DNA of 46,712 nucleotides from Marinomonas transparens (lineage in GTDB: Bacteria; Pseudomonadota; Gammaproteobacteria; Pseudomonadales; Marinomonadaceae): contig NZ_JAEMNX010000028.1 of the NCBI RefSeq assembly GCF_016463975.1, positions 1 through 46,712 of the forward strand. The letters are read 5' to 3'. Shown here one piece after another: positions 40,389 to 46,712 of the stretch. Under the pieces are notes generated by a model. That model was not told where the DNA came from, made no database searches, and worked only from the letters and a program-made list of their open reading frames with translations. Position numbers and translations under genes: made by a program. Every line of letters begins with the position of its first letter. Position 1 is the first letter of the stretch.

Positions 40389-40916
40389 ATGAATAAACTA
40401 AAAGGCGGTGGCTCACTTCCACCACGTCCATCGCTACCACAACTTTTAAAAGGTTTCATTGGAGGAACACTTGGGATTCTGTGTTTGTGCCTTCTTGGTC
40501 AGTACTCAGGCGTACCTTGGCTTATGGCACCATTTGGAGCGACATGCGTTATCTTGTTTGCTGCACCGCAATCCCCTCTTGCACAACCAAGAAATGTTAT
40601 CTTAGGTCACTTGATTGCTTCTTCTGTTGGCCTAGCAGCACTATACACATTAGGTGACTCATACATTGTTATGTCTTTATCAGTCGGCGTCGCCATCATG
40701 GCAATGCAAGCCTTCCGTGCGGTACACCCACCAGCTGGAGCGAACCCAATTATCATTATTCTTGCAGGCAAATCTGTCGTAGGTCTGAGCTTTTTATTCA
40801 CTCCAGTGCTTGTCGGAAGCGTACTCTTAGTGATTACCGCATCCATTGTAAACAACTATGGTGCAAAAGATGGCTGGCCTGTCTACTGGCATGGATTGGG
40901 TAAAAAACAAGACTAA
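40389..40916 (+). CDS. HPP-family membrane protein
   Basis: A 175-residue integral membrane protein with about four hydrophobic segments and the name-giving HPPAGANP motif, plus WLMAPFGATCVILFAAPQSPLAQPRN. HPP proteins have been linked to nitrite transport in plants and cyanobacteria; the bacterial role is poorly known. The frame opens at 40356 but the ATG at 40389 is preferred: GAGGG lies six bases upstream. Control by the TetR neighbour is likely. Confidence 0.88.
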   Translation: MNKLKGGGSLPPRPSLPQLLKGFIGGTLGILCLCLLGQYSGVPWLMAPFGATCVILFAAPQSPLAQPRNVILGHLIASSVGLAALYTLGDSYIVMSLSVGVAIMAMQAFRAVHPPAGANPIIIILAGKSVVGLSFLFTPVLVGSVLLVITASIVNNYGAKDGWPVYWHGLGKKQD

Positions 40917-40993
40917 TGGCTATGCCTCAACGACATAGGTAACATATCGATAGCAAAGACACTGGATTGGTCGTTGCGATAAAATATCTGTCA

Positions 40994-41026
40994 AAAAATG
41001 GCCTTCCAATTAGGAAAGCCATTTTT
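40994..41026 (+). terminator. Terminator after the HPP gene
   Basis: AAAAATGGC (40994-41002) pairs with GCCATTTTT (41018-41026), with a partly paired inner segment, and a T-rich tail follows. It lies 78 bases past the stop. Confidence 0.85.
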
Positions 41027-41062
41027 CTTTATATTGCTTCACCTATCACTTAACGGCTGCGC

Positions 41063-41689
41063 TTAGCCATCCATAAATTGGCTGTTGGCGTAGGCTTTGA
41101 CGTTGGCGATGTGTTGATCCAACCACATGGACGGGGTGTCTAGTCCGAGGGCTTTTTCTTGGTAAAAGCGAATGGTTTCGATCATTTTGCTGACTTCATA
41201 AATAGGCAGCACCATTGGTTCTTCGTTCAACCCCATGGACTTGACGGCTCGGTTTGCTTCACGGTATTGGTCTAGGTCGCTTTGTTTGACCTTGGGTTCA
41301 ACGAGCAAGCTCGCCGTTTGATGTGACCTATCCTCTTTAGGAGGAATGTAGCGGTTTTGTGGGGTATCACAGTGTCTAAGGTAGTCACTGGCTTGTTGGG
41401 CTAGGTCGCCCTCTTCTTCCATCGCCATTTCATAGGCCATGTCCAAACGAATGAAATAGTCCTTGGTTTTCTGCACGGCGGCGCTGGTGTCTGGCGTGGG
41501 ACGAATCAGGTTATCGACGATAATGAAATCTTCCCCGCGCACAAAATACAGCTTGGAACTGCTGGTTTTCACCCAGTGGAAAAAGTCGCGGTCAAGTTGC
41601 AGAAAGGTATAAAGATCACGGGCGCTGACCGTGTCCGTGGGTTGTCCGTTGAGTAAACAGGTATAGAGAGGAATCCGTTTAATAGCCAT
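41063..41689 (-). CDS. AntA/AntB-type phage antirepressor
   Basis: A 208-residue protein whose N-terminal part (VSARDLYTFLQLDRDFFHWVKTSS, then YFVRGEDFIIVDN and YFIRLDMAYEMAMEEE) matches AntA/AntB antirepressor domains of phages and satellite elements. The C-terminal 100 residues are unassigned. GGAGG lies six bases before the ATG. A long inverted-repeat leader with an Ash-like frame lies upstream, as in P4-like elements. No integrase, capsid or replication gene is visible in this window, so this is probably a remnant or a domesticated module. Confidence 0.8.
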   Translation of the reverse strand: MAIKRIPLYTCLLNGQPTDTVSARDLYTFLQLDRDFFHWVKTSSSKLYFVRGEDFIIVDNLIRPTPDTSAAVQKTKDYFIRLDMAYEMAMEEEGDLAQQASDYLRHCDTPQNRYIPPKEDRSHQTASLLVEPKVKQSDLDQYREANRAVKSMGLNEEPMVLPIYEVSKMIETIRFYQEKALGLDTPSMWLDQHIANVKAYANSQFMDG

Positions 41690-41703
41690 AGTTGGCCTCC
41701 TTT

Positions 41704-41751
41704 GGTCTAAATTAGACCACCTTAATAAGGTCTCAAACTTATTAAGGTGGT
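41704..41751 (-). promoter_or_regulatory. Strong hairpin in the antirepressor leader
   Basis: ACCACCTTAATAAG (41716-41729) is perfectly complementary to 41738-41751, with an 8-base loop. An adjacent smaller palindrome, GGTCTAAATTAGACC (41704-41718), overlaps the stem and would compete with it. Both lie within 65 bases of the antirepressor start, suggesting translational or transcriptional control. Confidence 0.5.
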
Positions 41752-41761
41752 GGGTCTAAAT

Positions 41762-41959
41762 TCAGGTTGAGACTACCGCCCAAAGACACGGCCTAGCCGA
41801 AGCTAGCCCGAATAAAGACCCACCATAACAGGTGGACTCCGGCCATAAAAAAACACGCGGTGCGTGTTTAAAGCCGCTTTGGTAAAACGGGGTCTCAATC
41901 CCGACACTGGATTTTGCCAGTGCAAGAGGAATGCTAGAGTAAAACGCAGAAAGGGTCAA
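41762..41959 (-). CDS. Ash-like small ORF, possible leader frame
   Basis: A 65-codon frame starting at TTG. Parts of the product (LAKSSVGIETPFYQ, FKHAPRVFLW, GLASARP) recall the Ash proteins encoded just before antirepressor-like genes in P4-like elements. No ribosome site is visible before the TTG, and it contains a terminator-like hairpin. Low confidence as a true protein; it may be a non-coding leader that only looks like one. Confidence 0.3.
   Translation of the reverse strand: MTLSAFYSSIPLALAKSSVGIETPFYQSGFKHAPRVFLWPESTCYGGSLFGLASARPCLWAVVST
41847..41869 (-). terminator. Terminator-like hairpin inside the Ash-like leader
   Basis: AAACACGC (41851-41858) pairs with GCGTGTTT (41862-41869) around a 3-base loop, and on the minus strand seven Ts follow. 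It could end transcripts before the antirepressor gene, so the leader may be subject to attenuation. Confidence 0.55.
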
Positions 41960-42015
41960 TGGACGGGGTTGTTGTTATCGCCGTTACAGGATTCACTTTT
42001 GTTGCGACTGAAGAA

Positions 42016-42065
42016 AAATGACATTCCGACTCGAAACTATCGCCTACCTCGCTGGAATGTCATTT
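42016..42065. repeat. Palindromic repeat copy 1
   Basis: A 50-bp element with perfect 12-bp terminal inverted repeats (AAATGACATTCC) and a 26-bp middle. A second copy at 42240 shares the ends and 24 of 26 middle bases. Confidence 0.8.
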
Positions 42066-42094
42066 CCCTTCGAGACTTGACGACAACGGTTATT

Positions 42095-42174
42095 AAAAGG
42101 GGTCATCACCCTTAAACGCCCACGCAGGTGGGAACTATAGACAACATTGATTTTTAAGGGTTTTGACCCCTTTT
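42095..42174. repeat. Compound 80-bp inverted repeat
   Basis: AAAAGGGGTC (42095-42104) pairs with GACCCCTTTT (42165-42174), and ACCCTTAAA (42108-42116) with TTTAAGGGT (42153-42161), across a small internal mismatch. Inside lies CCCACGCAGGTGGG, a 5-bp hairpin. The whole can form a branched structure. Confidence 0.75.
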
Positions 42175-42239
42175 AGGTAGTTGGAGGTACCGTGAACGGT
42201 TAAAACATCTGAGGCATTAGTTGGGTTGGTCGTTTCAGT

Positions 42240-42291
42240 AAAATGACATTCCTACTCGAAACTAACGCCTACCTCGCTGGAATGTCATTTT
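42240..42291. repeat. Palindromic repeat copy 2
   Basis: A 52-bp copy of the 42016 element with 13-bp perfect ends (AAAATGACATTCC). Same orientation; spacing about 225 bases. Confidence 0.8.
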
Positions 42292-42342
42292 GCTTCAAAG
42301 CTGGTATGCGATGATAGCCAAGAGCGAATAAAGAGACTTAAA

Positions 42343-42371
42343 AAAGCCAATAACTTGATATGACTGGCTTT
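42343..42371 (-). terminator. Terminator after the DUF1493 gene
   Basis: AAAGCCA (42343-42349) pairs with TGGCTTT (42365-42371); on the minus strand the hairpin is followed by a run of Ts. It lies about 29 bases past the DUF1493 stop and ends the RHS transcript. Confidence 0.65.
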
Positions 42372-42399
42372 AGGAAATAGATAAATGTTAGATTTTAAA

Positions 42400-42747
42400 T
42401 CAACCAGCCCACCGTTTTAATGCAGCCGACTCTATCAAATCTTTGACATATAAGGGTTTTAATAAATCATTCTTCCTAAAAACAAGCTTCCAGATAGAGA
42501 AAATAGGATTAAAACTAGATTCCTGAACAAAATACTCACTAGCACTAAATGACGTCATGTCCACATTGAAGCGCTTAGAAAAAGAATCAATAAGCTCGAT
42601 ACCATCGTCCCCTTCAATATGTAAGTCTTTGACCAATTCTGAATCATTTTTTATTTTACTCAAATCAATAGAGCAAAACTCTGATAAATACACAGTAACG
42701 CTTGAGGCAATATCTTCATTTTTTTCAATCATATTTATTACTACCAC
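42400..42747 (-). CDS. DUF1493-like protein, possible RHS partner/immunity protein
   Basis: A 115-residue acidic protein with the DUF1493 pattern (DSELVKDLHIEGDDGIELIDSFSKRFNVDMTSFSASEYF). The family resembles an acyl carrier protein fold; here the serine-containing DSL motif is DDG, so a carrier role is unlikely. The gene begins on a GTG that overlaps the RHS stop codon by one base; an ATG at 42732 is an alternative start. Its place directly after a polymorphic RHS tip is where immunity genes usually lie. That role is inferred. Confidence 0.65.
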   Translation of the reverse strand: MVVINMIEKNEDIASSVTVYLSEFCSIDLSKIKNDSELVKDLHIEGDDGIELIDSFSKRFNVDMTSFSASEYFVQESSFNPIFSIWKLVFRKNDLLKPLYVKDLIESAALKRWAG

Positions 42748-45700
42748 TACCTAATATCATTTATACAAGACACAGTACAAGCACCGATACTCACGCCGTC
42801 ATATAGCAACAAACCCTGGCCAACCACTGGGACAAAGCGACCAAGTGCTCTTCCTACTACTGGTGTTGCAGACCTGAGGTGTCCTATTCGCGGAGTAGGT
42901 ATTTGCCTTCCCAATCGATGAGGAAATTTCTCTGATAAAAATTTAGAGGCCGGAGACGTTCCCTTTGAAGCATTGCCCATCTGAAACGGCTTAGATAAAA
43001 TAGGAGACCCCGCAACAGTTAGCCCCCCACCGACTATTGTTTGAAATCCAAATTGTTCAGCAGAACAAGTAGACAAACATTGCAGTGGAGTATTGCTGGG
43101 ACGGTACATCGCCTGCCTTGCCGCCTGAGCCGCCGCTTCTAACCTTGCAGCGTAGATACGCGCTTCCTCAGCCAATCTATTCAACTCAGCAATCCGCGCA
43201 GCCTCTTTTAGTTGAGCGGCCAACGCGTCTTTTCTGGCCTGTTCCGCTCTGGCCGCGGCATCATCACTCGAATTAGTCACAGTGGTATTCGATCCAGAAC
43301 CACTACCACTGTCTCTATCATCACTGGCAAAGGTACCACCATTATTAGCACTTCCTGGATCCCATTTCACACCACTTGGATATCCATAAGAGGAAACATT
43401 ACTCGAACCACCATCACCACTCCCCCCAGAGCTGCTACTTGAGCTTGACCCGCTTCCGCCATTCCAAGAAGAATCTGGCTGGGAATTAGAGTAATCATCA
43501 ATAAAACCGCTTGGATCTGTGATAGCTAAAGGGTTGTTCCATGCATAGGTATAGCGGTTGTAGTCTTGCAAATACATCGGCGCTTGGATTATCGGATCCG
43601 CACTAATAAACCGTGCTATCTCTGGGTCGTAGACACGTCCGTTCATGTGGATGAGGCCGACGTTGTCTAGGTGTTCGTGTCCGGTGAAGCCCCTTGGGGT
43701 GAGGAAGTTCGCTAGGTCGAGGAGTGCCAGCGGTTGTGCTTCGATGATGGGCAGTTCCAAGCGTTTGCCCCATGGGTCATAGAACAGGCGTTTGACCGTG
43801 CCTGCGTCGCTGATAGTGGCGATGAGGCTGCCGAGGTGGTCGCGCACTGTGTAGTTGAGGCGTGCGGCGTTGTCGTCCACTTTTTCCACAATGGCGGAGT
43901 CGCCAATCTGGATGCGGTGGTAGGTCTGGCCGTCACGGATTTCTTTTTCGTAACCGCCGATGTAATAGACGGTTTTGTCTAGGGTGCCGGAGGTGGTTTG
44001 CTTATAGCGTTGCTGATCCGGCCCGTAGGAGAAATAGCTGGTTTCACCGTGTTGTTGGATGCGAGTCGGTTTGTTGAAGCTGCTGTAGGTGATTTGTCGG
44101 TCATCGCCACTGAGCATGTTGCCGTTGTGGTCGTAGCAATAATCGCCTCGTCCGTCGATTGAGCTGACCGCGTGCGGCCCGGCTGGTACGCTGCATTGGT
44201 CATGTTGAGAGACATTGTTGTAGCTGTAGTCTCCCACGTCGGTTTTTTGCAGTATGTTGCCAAGGGCGTCGTAGTCGAGAGACACGGTGCCGTAGTCCGC
44301 GCCGACCACGGTGGTCGTGGTGCTTTTCAGTCGGCTCAGGCTGTCGTAGGTGTAACCAAAGACCACGCCGTTGGTGTAGTCTGTCTGCATTCTCAGGTTA
44401 CCGGTTTTCGACCAGTCGTAGTTGATCAAGGCAACGGTTTTATTATTGTTGATGACGTTGATTTGACGAACTTGGTCTTCCCCGTCTTCGTAGTATTTGA
44501 CGCTCTGGATCTGGCCGTTGTTCATCGCCATGTTTTCCAGCTGGCCTCGGGCGTTGAAGCCTTTGGCCTCCCAGATAACCGTGTCGTCGTGGCGCACCTT
44601 GCTGGCGAAGCCCAATAAGCTATGGTAGTCGGTTTGCGTGGTGTAGCCCGTTGGGTATTGGGTGCTGATCAAACGCCCCGTGTTGTCGTAGCTGTGGCGG
44701 TAGGTGTAATCCAAGCCCTCGATGGTGGTAGTGGATTGGGCGAGCTGGCCTGCTGTTGTGTAGACATAGGATTCCGTTAGCCCGTGACCAGATTTTTCAC
44801 ACAATTGACCAATGCCGTTGGCGCAGTTGTCGTAGCGCCACGTGCTGGTGCCTTCTGGCGCAGTTTGAGAGATTTTTCGCCCTAACGCATCATAGGCGTA
44901 GGTCGTCACATTGCCATTGGCATCGGTTTGGGATTTGAGGTTACCGTTCACATAATACTGGTAGGTCCACACGCCTTGGTCTGGGTCGTCCATTTGGATT
45001 TTACGCCCCAACACATCGTAACCAATAAGAATCTGGTTTTGCTCTGGGTCGGTGGTACGGGTCAGTTGACCGAAGGCGTTGTATTGGAATTGCATCGCGT
45101 TGCCATCGTTGTCGACCGTTTCCATGGTTTGCCCAAGGGCGTTTTTGACTTCCCGCTTCTGCAAGGTACCGTCTGCGGTTTGCAGTTCGACCGTGGTGTC
45201 GCGGCCATTAAAACGCTGAATACGCACGTTGCCATTGGCTTGGGTTTCTTTCACGATGCGATTCAACACATCGTATTCTTTGCTGCTGTAAAGTGGGCTA
45301 TCTCCTTCGTAATAGGGTAACGAGGTTTTAATTTCTCGACCCAGTGCATCGTATTGCACGGTTTGGTAGAGGGCCGTCACATAGTCTTCTCGCAGCCCGG
45401 AACCGTGGGTTGCCACTACCCTGTGTCGTGCATCGTAATAGGCGATGGAATCCGCTTGGTTGGTTTGGGTTTGGGTGACTTTATATTTGGCCCTAGCCAC
45501 ACCGTCACAGGCGTCACACCAAGCGTAAGTCCAGGCCGTGGTTTGGTTCAGACTGGTTTGCGACGCTTTACTCCCCATGGAATCGTAAGTGAGCGTGGTT
45601 TCCACCCCATTGATGGCGATGGCCTTGGTGGGTAACCAAGGGAAACGCGCATCCGAGTATTGGTAGGATTGCGTGTGATCCAGTACATTGCTGGTCGATA

Positions 45701-46712
45701 ACAGATTATAGGGCGCGAGATCGCTGTAGCTCGACGTAGTGCTGTTGGTGGCAATGTCACCGCCATTCACCGTCACCGACGTTTGCTGACCACGGCCATT
45801 GTAGGCGTATTCTGTCACCAAACGCAGGGCACCGTCCGGTTCGCTAATCGAGGTTTTAAGCAGGCCCGTATTGGTATGGTAATCAAAGGTTTGCGTGCGC
45901 GTCTGTTGATTCGCCTGATCAAAGGGCAAGATGTTATTGTAGACTTCCGACGTCACGGTTTGGCGTTGCAGCATGGGCGGACGGTTCGCCACATAACCCG
46001 CATAGTAATACGTGTTCTGGGTGGTGCTTTGTTGGATCTTGCCAGACAGCGCGGCACAACTCACCGGCCCATTGCTTAACCCGGGATCCGTCTCCGCCAC
46101 ACAGGTGGTGCTGGAATCTTTCACATAATCAAAACCAGAGTGCAAGCTATAGCTACGATCCGTGCTTTCGACACTGGTCACCGCATTGGTTAAATCCCGC
46201 TTTACGGTGGTACTGGTATCCGCGTAAGTGAAAAACACCCCGTCTTTTTGCAAAGTACTATAACTATTCAGCGTATGGGATAACTCGACACCATTGTAGG
46301 TTTGCGTGGTCTCCAACGGCCGATGGGTATTGCGGTTCTGCCAATCCTGCGAATAACGCGTGGTCGTCACCACGCCCGTCGTGTTGTTGGTTTTAGTGAT
46401 GGACTCAAAACCCAAATCCCCCAAACCCTGTAAATGAGAGCGCTTGCCTTGGTAATGATAGGACAGACTATTTTCACCACCGATGCCATCGGATTGAGAG
46501 AGTTTAGACACAAGTAATTGAGGTTTTGACTCTGAGGATAAAGGAACTAGTTCAGTCCCAGAAAATGCATTTATAGTTTCATACTCAAATATGGCTCGTT
46601 TAATCAGGCCATCGTGAACAGAAATTAATTTATTAGTACTCTGATCACCTGTGGTTAACCATGTCGTGGTGCCTGCCATTCCACTTGCATAATTATAAAT
46701 TTCCGTAATGTC
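42747..46712 (-). CDS. RHS-repeat protein, 5' end outside the window
   Basis: A large RHS/YD-repeat protein of at least 1321 residues. The frame is open to the window edge, so the N-terminus is missing. Tandem YD repeats (for example YDALGREI, YNAFGQLTRTTDPEQNQ, YDVLGRKI) lead to the RHS core end at about 43502 (RVYDPEIARFISADPI, then ITDPSGF). The 251-residue tip follows: a Gly/Ser/Asp-rich linker, an Ala-rich coiled coil (EEARIYAARLEAAAQAARQ), and a 113-residue C-terminal domain. That last domain has CLSTC and CTVSC pairs and two hydrophobic stretches. The core is GC-rich, the tip less so. RHS proteins deliver toxic tips; this tip's activity is unknown. Confidence 0.9.
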   Translation of the reverse strand, partial: DITEIYNYASGMAGTTTWLTTGDQSTNKLISVHDGLIKRAIFEYETINAFSGTELVPLSSESKPQLLVSKLSQSDGIGGENSLSYHYQGKRSHLQGLGDLGFESITKTNNTTGVVTTTRYSQDWQNRNTHRPLETTQTYNGVELSHTLNSYSTLQKDGVFFTYADTSTTVKRDLTNAVTSVESTDRSYSLHSGFDYVKDSSTTCVAETDPGLSNGPVSCAALSGKIQQSTTQNTYYYAGYVANRPPMLQRQTVTSEVYNNILPFDQANQQTRTQTFDYHTNTGLLKTSISEPDGALRLVTEYAYNGRGQQTSVTVNGGDIATNSTTSSYSDLAPYNLLSTSNVLDHTQSYQYSDARFPWLPTKAIAINGVETTLTYDSMGSKASQTSLNQTTAWTYAWCDACDGVARAKYKVTQTQTNQADSIAYYDARHRVVATHGSGLREDYVTALYQTVQYDALGREIKTSLPYYEGDSPLYSSKEYDVLNRIVKETQANGNVRIQRFNGRDTTVELQTADGTLQKREVKNALGQTMETVDNDGNAMQFQYNAFGQLTRTTDPEQNQILIGYDVLGRKIQMDDPDQGVWTYQYYVNGNLKSQTDANGNVTTYAYDALGRKISQTAPEGTSTWRYDNCANGIGQLCEKSGHGLTESYVYTTAGQLAQSTTTIEGLDYTYRHSYDNTGRLISTQYPTGYTTQTDYHSLLGFASKVRHDDTVIWEAKGFNARGQLENMAMNNGQIQSVKYYEDGEDQVRQINVINNNKTVALINYDWSKTGNLRMQTDYTNGVVFGYTYDSLSRLKSTTTTVVGADYGTVSLDYDALGNILQKTDVGDYSYNNVSQHDQCSVPAGPHAVSSIDGRGDYCYDHNGNMLSGDDRQITYSSFNKPTRIQQHGETSYFSYGPDQQRYKQTTSGTLDKTVYYIGGYEKEIRDGQTYHRIQIGDSAIVEKVDDNAARLNYTVRDHLGSLIATISDAGTVKRLFYDPWGKRLELPIIEAQPLALLDLANFLTPRGFTGHEHLDNVGLIHMNGRVYDPEIARFISADPIIQAPMYLQDYNRYTYAWNNPLAITDPSGFIDDYSNSQPDSSWNGGSGSSSSSSSGGSGDGGSSNVSSYGYPSGVKWDPGSANNGGTFASDDRDSGSGSGSNTTVTNSSDDAAARAEQARKDALAAQLKEAARIAELNRLAEEARIYAARLEAAAQAARQAMYRPSNTPLQCLSTCSAEQFGFQTIVGGGLTVAGSPILSKPFQMGNASKGTSPASKFLSEKFPHRLGRQIPTPRIGHLRSATPVVGRALGRFVPVVGQGLLLYDGVSIGACTVSCINDIR

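Larger units (their letters stand above)
41690..42399. other. Palindrome-rich leader region, about 700 bp
   Basis: This stretch holds no strong gene. It contains several inverted repeats (separate entries), two copies of a 50-bp palindromic repeat, an 80-bp compound inverted repeat, and an Ash-like frame on the minus strand. It sits upstream of the antirepressor and next to the RHS locus. Confidence 0.6.

Noticed and set aside
41864..42115. 83-codon plus-strand frame across the palindromic repeat
   Set aside because: It runs through the inverted repeats, and the sequence looks like a translated palindromic repeat, not a protein.
43712..46079. Many long frames antisense to the RHS gene
   Set aside because: They are shadows of a GC-rich repetitive coding sequence without ribosome sites or family resemblance.

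Overview
The window looks like a gammaproteobacterial chromosome segment, most probably from an Oceanospirillales member close to Marinomonas. This rests on moderate GC content, the conserved block pyrG-eno-ftsB-ispD-ispF-truD-surE-pcm-(DUF368)-nlpD-rpoS, the divergent serB/ytjB pair, and protein sequences typical of marine gammaproteobacteria. The genus is an inference; no database was searched.

Layout. 1-6300: the MsrPQ periplasmic methionine sulfoxide repair pair, pssA, hemL, a CLC-type chloride transporter and an Lrp-type regulator. 6400-10500: a YjeH-like amino acid exporter, luxS, a LysE-family exporter, an EamA/DMT permease and a second Lrp-type regulator. 10590-13480: ilvI-ilvH, a structured intergenic stretch and a small unknown gene. 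13545-19190: queG, a membrane diguanylate cyclase, then the molybdenum cofactor operon moaA-moaB-moeA, which could supply MsrP. 19390-23370: a HepT-like orphan protein, a LysR regulator, and serB divergent from a YtjB-like protein that carries a decayed nucleotide-cyclase-like domain. 23460-33400: a long minus-strand housekeeping array from pyrG to rpoS, with many 4-23 bp gene overlaps.

From about 33600 the window becomes accessory: vanillate demethylase genes (vanA, vanB) divergent from a VanR-like GntR regulator, with three ATTGGATCCAAT-type operators between them; a small unknown protein; a P-loop kinase; a ParDE toxin-antitoxin pair; an orphan GspC-like protein; and a TetR regulator divergent from an HPP-family membrane protein across two palindromic operators. 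Next come an AntA/AntB-type phage antirepressor with an Ash-like leader ORF, a 700 bp stretch dense in inverted repeats, a DUF1493 gene, and a large RHS-repeat protein that runs off the right edge.

The best candidate for an undescribed system is the RHS C-terminal tip (about 42750-43090, bracketed by two CX3C cysteine pairs) with the touching DUF1493 gene as possible immunity partner, next to a palindrome-rich phage-like leader. Secondary candidates are a HepT-like protein that seems to lack its catalytic histidine, four 15-bp repeats at the start of rpoS, and the structured intergenic region before the gene at 13218.
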